Shown here piece by piece: positions 34,350-44,300 of a stretch of 64,000 bases of DNA (its first letter is position 1; every line of letters starts with the position of its first letter). The stretch is taken from NCBI GenBank assembly GCA_947488935.1, contig CANLBN010000002.1, positions 372,001 to 436,000 on the forward strand, written 5' to 3'. Below the pieces are notes generated by a model. That model worked only from the letters and a program-made list of their open reading frames with translations. It made no database searches and was not told where the DNA came from. The stretch comes from an uncultured Pseudomonadales bacterium (GTDB lineage Bacteria > Pseudomonadota > Gammaproteobacteria > Pseudomonadales > Cellvibrionaceae). The position numbers and the translations under genes are program-made.

Positions 34350-34670
34350 TACCGAATATATTTTTAAACGAGTGCTTGCAGAGGGTGAATTACCCAAGGG
34401 GTTTCTCGGTGAATAACGGGCAAAATTAAGGTTTGATTTGCGTCAGGGGGCTTTATATTGTGCCAAAGTGGGGGGATGGGGTCGCAAAGATGCCGATTTT
34501 AGGCGAGCCTAATAGGCCTAAATACCTAGAGAACCCACTAACTATATCAACGAAGTATCGTTTTATTACATCTATATCAAAATATTTCGATATAGATGCT
34601 TGTTTTCGCTGAATACCATAACACTTTGATGTAGAATGCACCGATTTTAGAGAATCGGAGTTTCCGTTTT
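34350..34670. promoter_or_regulatory. Long leader upstream of the methionine synthase genes
   Basis: This 321-bp region has no supported gene. It holds a perfect 10-bp inverted repeat CATCTATATC (34569-34578) and GATATAGATG (34589-34598) with a 10-base AT loop, and a looser TTTAGGC...GCCTAAA pair near 34498-34522. I looked for cobalamin, SAM-I, SAM-II and SAH riboswitch signatures and saw none. The repeat could be an operator or a leader hairpin. CGGAG before the start is the ribosome binding site. Confidence 0.4.
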
Positions 34671-35672
34671 ATGGCAAATACAGTTGCAGATACATTAAAG
34701 GCTATTTTAGCCGAGCGCATCATGATACTCGATGGCGCGATGGGGACGATGATTCAGCGGCATACGCTAGAGGAAGAAGACTTCCGTGGTGATGTGTTTA
34801 AAGATCACCCAAGCCCATTAAAAGGCGATAACGATCTACTCTCTATTACTCGCCCAGATATTATCGAAGACATTCACAGTGCTTACTTTGCAGTGGGTGC
34901 CGATTTCGCAACCTCTAACTCCTTTAATGGAACAACAATCGCACAAGCAGATTACAGTTTAGAGGCCGCTGTTTACGATATTAACTACCATGCGGCGCAG
35001 TGTGCCCGTAAGGCAGCGGACAAGTGGAGTGCTAAAACACCCGAGCAGCCTCGCTTTGTTATTGGGGCACTTGGGCCAACCAATCGTACTTGTTCGCTAT
35101 CTCCTGATGTAAACGACCCAGGCATGCGCCTAGTGACTTTCGATGAATTGCGCATAGCCTATAAAGATGCCGCTAATGCTTTGTTAGATGGCGGTGCCGA
35201 TATCTTGATGATAGAGACTGTATTTGACACGTTAAATGCCAAGGCAGCATTATTTGCCGTAGACGAAGTGCGTGAAGAGCGTGGTGATATGCCCGTTATG
35301 GTCTCTGGTACTATTACCGATGCCAGTGGCCGTACCTTATCGGGCCAAACCCCTGAGGCCTTTTGGGTATCTATGGCCCATGGCGATTTATTAAGTATTG
35401 GTCTTAATTGTGCTCTTGGTGCCGATGATTTACTCCCATATATTAAACGCATCGATGCGAAGGCTAATGTCTTTGTCTCAGCACACCCCAATGCCGGTCT
35501 ACCCAACGAGTTTGGTGAGTATGATCAGACGCCAGAGTCCATGGTTGAGCAGTTAGAGCCATTTGTTGAAGGTAAGCACCTTAATATACTCGGCGGTTGT
35601 TGTGGTACAACGCCAGAGCATATTGAGGCGATTAAAGCCTTAGCAGACAAACATCAACCACGAGTGGCGTAA
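34671..35672 (+). CDS. metH: Methionine synthase, homocysteine-binding domain as separate protein
   Basis: The 333-residue protein equals the N-terminal homocysteine S-methyltransferase domain of E. coli MetH. The zinc ligands are at the same positions: Cys247 (GLNCALG), Cys310 and Cys311 (GGCCGTT). N-terminal LDGAMGTMIQR is conserved. It ends where the linker to the pterin domain would be, at TAA (35670-35672). The rest of MetH follows 66 bases later on the same strand. Both parts must act together: this one binds zinc-activated homocysteine and the other brings methylcobalamin. Confidence 0.93.
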   Translation: MANTVADTLKAILAERIMILDGAMGTMIQRHTLEEEDFRGDVFKDHPSPLKGDNDLLSITRPDIIEDIHSAYFAVGADFATSNSFNGTTIAQADYSLEAAVYDINYHAAQCARKAADKWSAKTPEQPRFVIGALGPTNRTCSLSPDVNDPGMRLVTFDELRIAYKDAANALLDGGADILMIETVFDTLNAKAALFAVDEVREERGDMPVMVSGTITDASGRTLSGQTPEAFWVSMAHGDLLSIGLNCALGADDLLPYIKRIDAKANVFVSAHPNAGLPNEFGEYDQTPESMVEQLEPFVEGKHLNILGGCCGTTPEHIEAIKALADKHQPRVA

Positions 35673-35738
35673 ATTGTTTTTGATGTTTTGTAAAAATTAC
35701 CGATAAACAACACGTAAGAATAATTAGTAGTAAAAACT

Positions 35739-38429
35739 ATGACAAAAAATATTCCAGATATGGTGCTAAGTGGTTTAGAGCCTTTAGTTGTTAACGATGT
35801 TACTGGTTTTGTAAATGTTGGTGAACGTGCAAATGTTACCGGTTCACGAAAGTTTGCGCGGCTCATACAAGAAGAAAACTACGACGAAGCCGTTGAGATT
35901 GCCCGTGTACAAGTAGAAGACGGTGCGCAAATTATCGACGTTAATATGGACGATGCCATGCTCGATGGTGTTGCTGCTATGCGTCGTTATTTAAATTTAT
36001 TAGCGGCAGAGCCAGACATTGCTCGCGTCCCTTTTATGATCGATTCTTCAAAGTTTGAAATCATAGAGGCGGGTTTGCAGTGCGTTCAAGGTAAAGCCAT
36101 TGTTAATTCTATTTCGCTCAAAGAGGGCGAGGAAGAATTTATACGCTATGCAAAAATTGTTAAACGATACGGTGCTGCTGTTGTAGTGATGGCCTTTGAT
36201 ACCGAAGGCCAAGCAGATACTTACGAGCGCCGTATAGAGATTTGTAAACGCTCTTACGACATACTTGTTGATAAAGTAGGCTTTCCTGCCGAAGATATTG
36301 TTTTTGACCCCAATATTTTCCCAATTGCTACGGGTATTTCAGATCACGATAACTACGCTGTTGATTTTTTTGCAGCAACTAAATGGATAAAAGAAAACTT
36401 ACCCGGTGCAAAAATTTCGGGTGGTTTGTCGAATGTCTCGTTTTCGTTTCGTGGTAACGACTTTGTGCGTGAGGCAATGCACTCGGTATTTTTATACCAC
36501 GCGATTAAAGCGGGTATGGATATGGCTATTGTTAATGCCGGTATGCTCACTATTTATGACGACATCGATAAAGATTTACTAGAGCACGTCGAGGACGTTG
36601 TGCTAAATCGTCGCGAAGATGCCGGTGAGCGTTTGGTAGATTTTGCCGAGCAAGTGCGTGGCCAGTCGAACGAAGTTAAAGAGAGCGATAAATTAAAGTG
36701 GCGTGAGAATGAATTACAAGAGCGTATTACCCATTCGCTAGTGAAAGGTATCGCCGAATTTATTGAGTTAGACGTAGAAGAAGCTCGCCTTCTTGCCGAT
36801 AAACCGATTCAAGTTATCGAAGGCCCGCTGATGGTGGGTATGAATGTCGTCGGTGATTTGTTTGGTGCAGGTAAAATGTTTTTACCGCAAGTGGTTAAAA
36901 GTGCGCGCGTTATGAAAAAAGCCGTTGCACATCTACTGCCTTATATTGAAGAAGAAAAACGCCTAAGTGGCAATACCAGCCAAAATAATGGTGTCATTAT
37001 AATGGCAACGGTAAAAGGTGACGTGCACGATATCGGTAAAAATATTGTTGGCGTTGTACTATCTTGTAATAACTACGAAGTTATTGATCTTGGTGTGATG
37101 GTGCCGCCCGAGAAAATTTTAGCTGCTGCTAAAGAACACAATGCCGATATTATTGGCCTCTCGGGTTTGATTACCCCTTCGCTCGACGAAATGGTGACTG
37201 TGGCTAAAATGATGGAAGCCGAGGGTATGAATTTACCTTTACTTATTGGTGGTGCTACAACCTCCAAGGTACATACGGCAGTAAAAATTGAACCAGAATA
37301 CTCGGGTGTAACGGTGCATGTTCTCGATGCGTCTAAATCTGTTCCTGTTGCATCAGGCTTATTAAGCGACGCTAAAGAGAGTGTCATTGCAAAAATAAAA
37401 GCCGACAATGAGGTCGTGCGTGAACAAAATGCCAAGCGTCGGGCTAAAAAAACCTTTGCCAGTTTGGAAAAATCACGAGCAACGCCAAGCCCAATTGACT
37501 GGGATGCCTACACACCAACTAAGCCGCAATTTATTGGTAATAAAGTCTTAAAAGATTACCCGTTAGCCGATATAGCCGAGCGATTTGATTGGGAACCTTT
37601 TTTTAAAACCTGGGAGTTACATGGTAAATTCCCTGCGATACTTAGCGATGAGGTTGTTGGTGTTGAAGCCACAAAATTATTTGACGATGCGAAACAAAAA
37701 CTACAGGAAATTATCGATAATAATTTGCTAACGTGCCATGGTGTTTTAGGTTTATATCCTGCCAATGGCATAGATAACGATAATACAGAAATCTATGCCA
37801 CCGACGATCGCGATACCGTTAAGGCAAGGCTTCATCATCTACGCCAACAGGTAGATCGTCCAGCAGGGCGGCCTTACCGTTCTTTAGCCGATTTTGTAGC
37901 GCCTAAAGAGACTAACAAACAAGACTACATGGGTGCTTTTGCTGTCTCTTGTTTTGGTGCAGAAGAATTGGCTAAAAAATACGAAGAAGATCACGACGAC
38001 TATAATTCGATTATGGTCAAAGCCATTGCCGACCGTTTTGCCGAAGCCTTTGCCGAATTACTCCATGAGCGAGTGCGCAAAGAATTTTGGGCTTACGCGA
38101 GCGATGAGAAGCTTTCGAATTCTGAGCTAATTAGAGAGTCTTATCAAGGTATACGACCAGCCCCTGGCTATCCCGCCTGCCCAGAGCACAGTGAAAAAAC
38201 GACGCTATGGCAATTGCTGGATGTTGATAATTCCATTGGCTCTATTTTAACCGATAGTTATGCGATGTACCCTGCATCTTCTGTGAGCGGTTGGTATTTT
38301 GCGCACCCCGATGCACGTTATTTTGCTTTGGGTCAAATCGCTAAAGACCAAGTAGAGAATTATGCCGAACGTAAAGAATGGGATATGGATAAAACAGAGC
38401 GTTGGTTACGGCCTGCCTTGGGTTATTAA
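35739..38429 (+). CDS. metH: Methionine synthase, folate-, cobalamin- and activation domains
   Basis: The 896-residue protein lacks the homocysteine domain. It begins at the pterin-binding barrel ([14 protein letters not shown] near residue 25-38). The cobalamin cap and B12-binding domain follow, with GDVHDIGKN (His430 as the cobalt ligand, in D-x-H-x-x-G) and the activation domain with [13 protein letters not shown] (about residues 806-818). All B12-dependent MetH parts are intact apart from the first domain, encoded by the preceding gene. It is large and probably essential for methionine and folate recycling where cobalamin is available. Confidence 0.95.
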   Translation: MTKNIPDMVLSGLEPLVVNDVTGFVNVGERANVTGSRKFARLIQEENYDEAVEIARVQVEDGAQIIDVNMDDAMLDGVAAMRRYLNLLAAEPDIARVPFMIDSSKFEIIEAGLQCVQGKAIVNSISLKEGEEEFIRYAKIVKRYGAAVVVMAFDTEGQADTYERRIEICKRSYDILVDKVGFPAEDIVFDPNIFPIATGISDHDNYAVDFFAATKWIKENLPGAKISGGLSNVSFSFRGNDFVREAMHSVFLYHAIKAGMDMAIVNAGMLTIYDDIDKDLLEHVEDVVLNRREDAGERLVDFAEQVRGQSNEVKESDKLKWRENELQERITHSLVKGIAEFIELDVEEARLLADKPIQVIEGPLMVGMNVVGDLFGAGKMFLPQVVKSARVMKKAVAHLLPYIEEEKRLSGNTSQNNGVIIMATVKGDVHDIGKNIVGVVLSCNNYEVIDLGVMVPPEKILAAAKEHNADIIGLSGLITPSLDEMVTVAKMMEAEGMNLPLLIGGATTSKVHTAVKIEPEYSGVTVHVLDASKSVPVASGLLSDAKESVIAKIKADNEVVREQNAKRRAKKTFASLEKSRATPSPIDWDAYTPTKPQFIGNKVLKDYPLADIAERFDWEPFFKTWELHGKFPAILSDEVVGVEATKLFDDAKQKLQEIIDNNLLTCHGVLGLYPANGIDNDNTEIYATDDRDTVKARLHHLRQQVDRPAGRPYRSLADFVAPKETNKQDYMGAFAVSCFGAEELAKKYEEDHDDYNSIMVKAIADRFAEAFAELLHERVRKEFWAYASDEKLSNSELIRESYQGIRPAPGYPACPEHSEKTTLWQLLDVDNSIGSILTDSYAMYPASSVSGWYFAHPDARYFALGQIAKDQVENYAERKEWDMDKTERWLRPALGY

Positions 38430-38482
38430 TAGATGGGTTATTAATAAACTATTTATTAATATTTGTAGCATTAATATTTTAC

Positions 38483-38508
38483 TGCTGTATTTTTTAAAAA
38501 ATACAGCA
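38483..38508. repeat. Perfect 26-nt palindrome downstream of metH
   Basis: TGCTGTATTTTTT followed immediately by AAAAAATACAGCA: both 13-nt halves are exact reverse complements. It lies 54 bases after the metH stop and 18 before the next gene. As a hairpin it could end metH transcription or serve as an operator for the next gene; the lack of a spacer loop makes a strong terminator less sure. Confidence 0.55.
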
Positions 38509-38525
38509 AGGTAAATGGGCTTAGA

Positions 38526-38807
38526 ATGAAAACACTATTACAAAAAATTTTCTCACCACTGCTTTCAAAATTTGATTCAGGAGAGGGTGAGTATAGCTAT
38601 GAGCGCTCGCATCGATTAATTCTCGTTGTGGTAGGTAGCTTATTTTCTTTTTTAACGGCGGGTATTTTAGCGGTAGGTATTCATTCAGAAGGTTGGGGCT
38701 TTTTGTTTCCGGCAATTATTTTTGGTGGAGTAGGCTCAACCGCTATTATCATTGGTTGCTTTGGCTCCGATCGTGCAGTTGCTAGAATTTGGTCGTCTAA
38801 AAAATAA
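38526..38807 (+). CDS. Small membrane protein, unknown
   Basis: The 93-residue protein has a soluble N-terminal segment and two hydrophobic segments (about residues 35-55 and 57-78), ending with a basic tail. No homologue is recognised. Coding is supported by its length and a clear ATG with upstream purines, and by its position in an otherwise empty gap. Confidence 0.55.
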   Translation: MKTLLQKIFSPLLSKFDSGEGEYSYERSHRLILVVVGSLFSFLTAGILAVGIHSEGWGFLFPAIIFGGVGSTAIIIGCFGSDRAVARIWSSKK

Positions 38808-38868
38808 GCCTAGCATTTATTAAGGAGCCTTAGGTCTTTTCAGTGGCTCCTTGTTATTTAACGGCTTT

Positions 38869-39708
38869 CTAAAAAGTCGCTCCATTTAAACTCCAGTCGT
38901 ATTCATATTTTATTTCGCCTTGGTGTTCTTTTAAATCTTCTTTTAACTCATCGGGCGCGTATTCGCTTAACTTAGCGAGTGTTGTTGCTAAATTATCACC
39001 AAAGTCGCTCGCGTACCATTCAAATAAGCTAGATAGCACCAGTGTATCTTCTTCAAAGCGTAATGCTCTTGGGTGAGCTAAATACTCTTCGGCGCCTATA
39101 TCGAGCAAAGTATTTAAATTCTCGGAAGTGAACACCTCGGCTTGTAGATTAGGGCAGCCAATACTCGCGCAGTTAACCGCAAAGTGAATACGATCATCTT
39201 GCCAAATGGGCCGTAAAATACGGTGTTCGATATCATTTAGCGATAGGTCTTGGCCAGCAATGGTAATGGCAAAATCATCCCATGGGCCAAAGGCAATAGT
39301 GGTTTCACCCAGTTTAGTAATCGATTGGGTTGGGTATTCATTAACAATCAATAATACAGTCAAGGCGTTGTATAGGTTTATCCAGTAGGCCATTTGCTCA
39401 TCTTGGCTGTATTCTCTTGGGTCAATTTTGCCCAATATATCAATATATTCTTCAAGCAGTGCTTTATCATCAATGAGTGCTTCGTAATCGACTCGATTAA
39501 CGCCCGATTCGTGATCTGCGATTAGGTAGTCATCAAGTACCAGTTGCCATTTACTGTGGTCAATGGTCTGTGTATTTTGTGCGGAATGGGTATCCCAAAA
39601 TTGAGTAACACCTTGGTTACTTTTTTGCTTAACTGCATAGTAAATACCCGCTGCAACTAATAAACAGGTGAGTAATAGGGTGCTTATTTTAATGACTGTT
39701 TTGTTCAT
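38869..39708 (-). CDS. DUF547 domain protein, membrane-anchored
   Basis: The 279-residue protein has a signal anchor (about residues 7-24) and a DUF547 domain in the middle, recognised by AYWINLYNALTVLLIVNEYPTQSI at about 105-128 and by HFAVNCASIGCPNLQAEVF near 173-191. DUF547 proteins are widespread in marine bacteria, and their function is unknown; a papain-like thiol-hydrolase resemblance has been suggested. It lies downstream of the glycosyltransferase gene on the same strand, about 30 bases apart, so may be cotranscribed. Confidence 0.82.
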   Translation of the reverse strand: MNKTVIKISTLLLTCLLVAAGIYYAVKQKSNQGVTQFWDTHSAQNTQTIDHSKWQLVLDDYLIADHESGVNRVDYEALIDDKALLEEYIDILGKIDPREYSQDEQMAYWINLYNALTVLLIVNEYPTQSITKLGETTIAFGPWDDFAITIAGQDLSLNDIEHRILRPIWQDDRIHFAVNCASIGCPNLQAEVFTSENLNTLLDIGAEEYLAHPRALRFEEDTLVLSSLFEWYASDFGDNLATTLAKLSEYAPDELKEDLKEHQGEIKYEYDWSLNGATF

Positions 39709-39738
39709 AGGATAAAATACGTAATTAGAGGGGTAGAG

Positions 39739-40581
39739 TTAAGGTGTTTCTATAGAATAGAGCTTGGCTGTGTTTTCTTTTAGCCATAATTTAAAAATAG
39801 TGCCAAAAATGTCATAGGCTGCTAAAACAGTCCCTTTAAAGGTGCCGCTGATTTTTGATGTGCCAATACGTTTATTTGTCGTTACTTCTTGCTCAGAGGT
39901 AATCAAACCTTGCTGAATAGCTTTAATTTGCATTTCGGTTGTCCAGCCATAGCGCGTATCTGCCATGTTCAACTGCTTTAGTGCGTTGTAAGTAATTGCG
40001 CGAAACGGACCTAGATCTGTTACTGGCGTTGACCATAGCCACGATATTAGGCCAGTGGCCAATATATTACCTAGCTTTTGTTGTGGCAATAATGACCCGC
40101 TTTCTTGCTTTGCTTGAACTCTCGTACCAATGACTAAGTCCGAGGCAGCTTTGGTGGAATATTTGCTCGGAATTAGCTGGTTTAATAGCTTGAAAATATC
40201 TGGTGCATTAACCGATGCGTCGCCATCAACAAATACAACAATATCGCATTGCTTTATTGATTGTAGTGCCCGTAGGCAGGCGCTGCCATAACCCAGTTGT
40301 GGCTCTTTAACAACGGTGGCACCCGTGGCTTTGGCAATTTGATAGGTGTTGTCGGTTGAGGCGTTATCAGCAACAATGATTTCATCAATAAGTGGATAGC
40401 CATTAATCTGTTGCAATGCAAATAGATCAAAAATCACTTTCTGAATCGATTGCTCTTCATTATAAGCGGGTATGATGACGTTTATGCGCTTCGACTTATA
40501 CATATTGTTATTGACCCAGTCCTTTAGAGTAAGTTCGATATGTTTTATATAAGTATATAAATTATAAGGTATTAGGTACAA
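39739..40581 (-). CDS. Glycosyltransferase family 2, polyprenol-phosphate transferase type
   Basis: GT-A fold enzyme: INVIIPAYNEEQSI at the start of the domain, DNASTDNT, then VFVDGDAS (DXD-like metal site). A DLVIGTR motif follows, as in dolichyl/polyprenyl-phosphate glucose or mannose synthases. It is soluble apart from weakly hydrophobic C-terminal segments. The annotated frame starts at 40581, but the conserved part starts at the ATG at 40503, which may be the true start. It is divergent from the GT-C-like membrane gene at 40661, a pair that suggests lipid-linked sugar transfer. Confidence 0.85.
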   Translation of the reverse strand: MYLIPYNLYTYIKHIELTLKDWVNNNMYKSKRINVIIPAYNEEQSIQKVIFDLFALQQINGYPLIDEIIVADNASTDNTYQIAKATGATVVKEPQLGYGSACLRALQSIKQCDIVVFVDGDASVNAPDIFKLLNQLIPSKYSTKAASDLVIGTRVQAKQESGSLLPQQKLGNILATGLISWLWSTPVTDLGPFRAITYNALKQLNMADTRYGWTTEMQIKAIQQGLITSEQEVTTNKRIGTSKISGTFKGTVLAAYDIFGTIFKLWLKENTAKLYSIETP

Positions 40582-40660
40582 ATATACTTTGATCGTGGCA
40601 TGAGTAAATGCGTATTATACTCAGGCAACTCTGGCTAATTTTACATAGAGAGATAACTCA

Positions 40661-42031
40661 TTGGCTACCACTACTATGCAATCGAGAGTGTCGAACAATA
40701 ATCGATCACAGTTAATGCTGATTATTTGTGGTTGTTTATCCGTTGTGCTTTATTTGTATTGGCTTAGCCAATCGACTGACTATGCAGAGGCCACTTTATT
40801 CGATTTATGGTTTATTGGGTTTGTCGCTGCATTTATTAGTTTTTGCTGTTGGTATTATTTTCACCGAGGCTATAAAAGTACTAGTATCGACCTTTTTACT
40901 AAAAAGCATCTGTTCTGTGTGCTTTTCTTTGCATTGCTGTTTCGCTTAATTGGCTTTTTTGTCTTTCCTATTTTAGAAGATGACTTTTATCGCTTTCTTT
41001 GGGATGGTCGTTTACTGATAGAAGAGGGTAGCCCCTATGGTATACCTCCCAGTCGTTTTTTTGCAGATGCTACGCTCAGTGATAAATTTAATGACATACT
41101 GGGTAATATTAACCACCCCGATGTTTCAACGATTTATGGGCCTATTTTACAATGGTTATTTGCGCTTGCTTATTTGATTGCACCGGGTGAATTGTGGCCG
41201 CTAAAAATGATAATGGTTTTGGCTGATATTGGAATTATTGCTGCAATACTCTTTATGCTAAAGCTAAGAAATGCATCCTATTATCACATTATACTTTATG
41301 CATGGTCCCCATTGATCATCAAAGAATTTGTAGTGAGTATCCATCCCGATGTCATCAGTGTTTTATTTTTACTGCTTGGTATAATTCTCAGTTATAAAGG
41401 CTTAATTTATTGGTCTGCGGTTATTCTAGCGCTAGCGGTATCATCCAAAATATTTGCCTTTATTGCTGTGCCTTTATTATTGGGCTTTGCGGTTAAGCGG
41501 TGGCTCGTCTTTATAGCCGTATGTGTGGTGGTATCTATCCCTCTAGGTTTAAAAGCAGCATGGATACCCGACGGTCTTGTTGCTATGGCAACCCATTGGT
41601 TTTTTAATGCACCGCTCTATAGCTTATTGACCCTTGATATATTCTCGTCACTTTTATCATTTAATGCCATTAAGATTTTGTTGCTATCTATTTTTTCGTG
41701 TATTTGGTTTTACTTCTTTTTTTTGAAAAGCTTAAATGAAAATCCATTAACTATTCGTGGCGACTATTTATTTTTATTTTTCTTCTTATGCTTGCCTGCA
41801 TTAAATGCTTGGTATTTAGTCTGGCTTTTACCCTTTGCGGTTATATGGCCTACACGCTGGGCTTGGGTTGCATCTTTTAGTATTTTGCTAAGTTATGGGA
41901 GTGGCATTAATTTGGCGAGTACCGACGTTGACTTATATGAGCAGCTACCGTTATTTTTTGTTATACAGTATTTACTGATACTACTTGCGATGGGGCTAGA
42001 TATAGTTGAGGCTAAAAAAAAGCTTCTTTAA
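40661..42031 (+). CDS. GT-C-like multipass glycosyltransferase, putative
   Basis: The 456-residue protein has about ten to twelve membrane helices. After the second helix region there is a GT-C-like acidic motif LEDDFYRFLWDG (about residues 105-116), used by polyprenol-phosphate sugar transferases. A HPDV motif (in NINHPDVSTIYGP, and later SIHPDVISV) and a KxxAFxAIP-like loop follow. TTG start at 40661 with AGAGAG upstream. Paired with the divergent GT2 gene, it may use that enzyme's lipid-linked product. Substrate unknown. Confidence 0.75.
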   Translation: MATTTMQSRVSNNNRSQLMLIICGCLSVVLYLYWLSQSTDYAEATLFDLWFIGFVAAFISFCCWYYFHRGYKSTSIDLFTKKHLFCVLFFALLFRLIGFFVFPILEDDFYRFLWDGRLLIEEGSPYGIPPSRFFADATLSDKFNDILGNINHPDVSTIYGPILQWLFALAYLIAPGELWPLKMIMVLADIGIIAAILFMLKLRNASYYHIILYAWSPLIIKEFVVSIHPDVISVLFLLLGIILSYKGLIYWSAVILALAVSSKIFAFIAVPLLLGFAVKRWLVFIAVCVVVSIPLGLKAAWIPDGLVAMATHWFFNAPLYSLLTLDIFSSLLSFNAIKILLLSIFSCIWFYFFFLKSLNENPLTIRGDYLFLFFFLCLPALNAWYLVWLLPFAVIWPTRWAWVASFSILLSYGSGINLASTDVDLYEQLPLFFVIQYLLILLAMGLDIVEAKKKLL

Positions 42032-42052
42032 ATATATAATTTAAAGAAGCTT
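42014..42052 (-). terminator. Terminator for the minus-strand gene, inside the GT-C gene end
   Basis: AAGCTTCTTTAAA (42020-42032) and TTTAAAGAAGCTT (42040-42052) are exact reverse complements, 7-nt loop. On the minus strand the stem is followed by a U-run templated by the AAAAAAAA of the GT-C C-terminus (42014-42021), ending the 128-aa gene. The stop codon of the GT-C gene is inside the stem. Confidence 0.8.
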
Positions 42053-42102
42053 AAAGGGGTTGGGGGGTTGTGCTTTAAAAGGTTGTGTATTGATCTGAGT
42101 GG

Positions 42103-42489
42103 CTAGCCGTTATTTAAGCGTAGGCGAAAGCGCTTGTTTAGATAATAAACGACATAAGATAAGTCTTTAGAGTTTATCGTCTCGCTGACTTTTTGGCTGG
42201 TATCGCAGTTATACAGGCTAGAGGTTAAGTTCCGCACACTACCTCTTTTAAATGGCCGCAAGGTGCTGGCTTTTAAGGGCTCTACTGCTTCGCCATTATT
42301 AACGCAAAAATTAACTTTACCCACGTTTTTAGCTCTACCTTGGTAAATAGTCTTACCATACTCATATCGAGTATCTACGGGCTTTGGCTTAGGGGCATCA
42401 TAGCCGTAGTTGTAGGTTCCACCAGATGCGAATGCACCGCTTGATAATAAGGCGGCCAGTGCAAGGGATAAAATACTAATGCGCTTCAT
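42103..42489 (-). CDS. Exported protein with cysteines, unknown
   Basis: 128 residues with a cleavable signal peptide (MKRISILSLALAALLSSGAFAS, split at the AFA site, about residue 21). The mature part has two cysteines (NFCVNN and LYNCDT) that could form a disulfide, as in DUF3718-like small periplasmic proteins. Convergent with the GT-C gene and bounded by the terminator at 42014-42052. Function unknown. Confidence 0.65.
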   Translation of the reverse strand: MKRISILSLALAALLSSGAFASGGTYNYGYDAPKPKPVDTRYEYGKTIYQGRAKNVGKVNFCVNNGEAVEPLKASTLRPFKRGSVRNLTSSLYNCDTSQKVSETINSKDLSYVVYYLNKRFRLRLNNG

Positions 42490-42744
42490 AAAATCTTCCT
42501 AAAAAAATGGTTAAGCTTGAGAACATGGATTTACGACAAGCTATATTAAGGCTAGTTCCTTTATTTAATGATATAAAATATATCAAATAAATATCGAATA
42601 AATACTGATATTAACGTGTTTAGATGTAGAGAGTGAGGATGAACCAGCGCAAATAATATGTGCTAATCTATATATATGCATAGTATGGGTAAGCCATACA
42701 TGCCTAGTCACTAACAATTTTAATTAATAATATGAGCCTTTACT

Positions 42745-43284
42745 ATGAAGATGATTAAATACCCCCTTATCCTGTTGATGAGCTTATTACTATCTAGCCA
42801 TTTAGCCTTTGCTGCTGACGATGAGCCCGAGCCCGAGCCTACTCAAAACACAAAGGTTTGCAAAAAAGGTAAAGTATGGGATGAAGATAAGAGAAAATGT
42901 ATTAAAATCAAAAATAGTCAATTTACTGACGATCAAATTTTTCAGACTGCACGTGAACTTGCCTATGCAGATCGCTTCGAAGATGCTATTACCTTATTAA
43001 ATATGGCTGCTAATGCAGATGACCCAAGAATTTTGAATTATCTAGGGTTCTCAAACCGTAAAGCCGGAAACATTGACCTTGCCATGGAATATTATTCACG
43101 CGCGCTAGTACAAGACCCAGATTATGTCTTGGCACGTTCGTATATGGGGCAGGGCTATGTGGCTATGGGTAAAGACGAGCTAGCTCGTGAGCAATTAAAC
43201 GAAATTGCTATTCGTGATAGTCGATCAAGTTGGGCATATCGCTCTCTTGCAAGTACCTTAAATGCTAGTAGTGCAGCGTACTAA
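42745..43284 (+). CDS. TPR-repeat periplasmic protein
   Basis: The 179-residue protein has a signal peptide (cleavage about residue 23, after FAAD) followed by an acidic Glu-Pro repeat (EPEPEPT). Tetratricopeptide repeats follow, with the repeating pattern ILNYLGFSNRKAGNIDLAMEYYSRALVQDPDYV (about residues 93-125; only part quoted). Such short TPR proteins act as periplasmic or outer-membrane adaptors. A stem CCATAC/GTATGG hairpin (42683-42699) lies upstream. Confidence 0.75.
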   Translation: MKMIKYPLILLMSLLLSSHLAFAADDEPEPEPTQNTKVCKKGKVWDEDKRKCIKIKNSQFTDDQIFQTARELAYADRFEDAITLLNMAANADDPRILNYLGFSNRKAGNIDLAMEYYSRALVQDPDYVLARSYMGQGYVAMGKDELAREQLNEIAIRDSRSSWAYRSLASTLNASSAAY

Positions 43285-43318
43285 TAGTACGATGTAGGCT
43301 ACGAGTCAGTTTTAAGTG

Positions 43319-43346
43319 ATAGGCATCTTTAGGTGCCTATTTTTTA
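43319..43346 (+). terminator. Intrinsic terminator after the TPR gene
   Basis: ATAGGCA (43319-43325) pairs with TGCCTAT (43334-43340), followed by TTTTTTATT. It is 35 bases after the TPR stop and before the Lon-N-domain gene. Confidence 0.85.
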
Positions 43347-43389
43347 TTAGCCGGTTAAAAGCCATAAAATTCGATAGTGAACTAAAATA

Positions 43390-44061
43390 ATGAGTATGCA
43401 AGAAGTCGGTGATAATACTGTATTAACCCCTATTGCTATATTCCCCATTCCTAATTCTGTTTGTTTTCCCGGTACTGTATTTCCCTTACATGTATTTGAG
43501 CCACGTTATCGCACCATGATTAAGGATTGCTTGAAATCCGGTCAACTATTGGCGATCGCGCATACGCAAAAAGTACTCAGAGAGAGTAAATCTAGTGGCT
43601 CTTTACAAGAGGTACTACAATCCAACCAAACGACTTATAAACCATGCTCAGTATTTTCTGCAGGCCGTTGTGAATTGTTAGATACACTAGATGATGGGCG
43701 CATGTATCTGCAGGTCCATCTTGAGTCGCGTTTTATAGCGATGAACGAAATCCAAACGCTACCTTATAATGTCTTTGAATGTAAATTAATAGAGGATAAA
43801 CCGTTAATAGAGGCAGACAAAGTTGCGCTCTCTTTATTACAGCAAAAAGTATTAAAGCGTCTTTTGGCCATTACCGCAGATTCGACCGAGGTGCAGAGTA
43901 TCCTTGGCTCTCCAACTTGGACGGGTAAAGATCCGCTTGCATTTAGTTTTGAGATTTTTGGTGTCTTACAGCTTGATGCTGATATTCAGCAAAAGATACT
44001 TGAAATGACATCGCCTATAGAGCGACTTGCTTACCTATTGAATTTCTTGAATAAACAGTAG
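43390..44061 (+). CDS. LON peptidase substrate-binding (Lon-N) domain protein
   Basis: The 223-residue cytoplasmic protein has only the N-terminal domain of Lon: IFPIPNSVCFPGTVFPLHVFEPRYRTMIKDCL at the start (part of that pattern quoted in text), GRCELLDTLDDGRMYLQVH in the middle. No ATPase or protease part. Stand-alone Lon-N proteins (YcaC-like or LonN) are common in proteobacteria and may regulate protein turnover. Terminator upstream separates it from the TPR gene. Confidence 0.85.
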   Translation: MSMQEVGDNTVLTPIAIFPIPNSVCFPGTVFPLHVFEPRYRTMIKDCLKSGQLLAIAHTQKVLRESKSSGSLQEVLQSNQTTYKPCSVFSAGRCELLDTLDDGRMYLQVHLESRFIAMNEIQTLPYNVFECKLIEDKPLIEADKVALSLLQQKVLKRLLAITADSTEVQSILGSPTWTGKDPLAFSFEIFGVLQLDADIQQKILEMTSPIERLAYLLNFLNKQ

Positions 44062-44300
44062 CTCCTCTTCCTTTCTTTAGCATCCCTAGCTTCTCTCTAT
44101 TTGTTTTCTAATTACCTTTAGCGCCACCTATACGTGAAACGAGTCTTATTGGTTTTCTGTAATCAACAACTCTGCGATTTATAAGGTTATTAAGGTCTTG
44201 ATGGCTAAATAATCTTATTCACTAATGGATTTTTTGTGATGCTTTTCTATACTCAAAAATAAGCTTATAAAAGTAAACATTGATAGGGATAATAAATCTT

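Noticed and set aside
34350..34670. Possible riboswitch before methionine synthase
   Set aside because: I looked for B12-box, SAM-I, SAM-II and SAH core motifs and none was present, so only an inverted repeat is reported.
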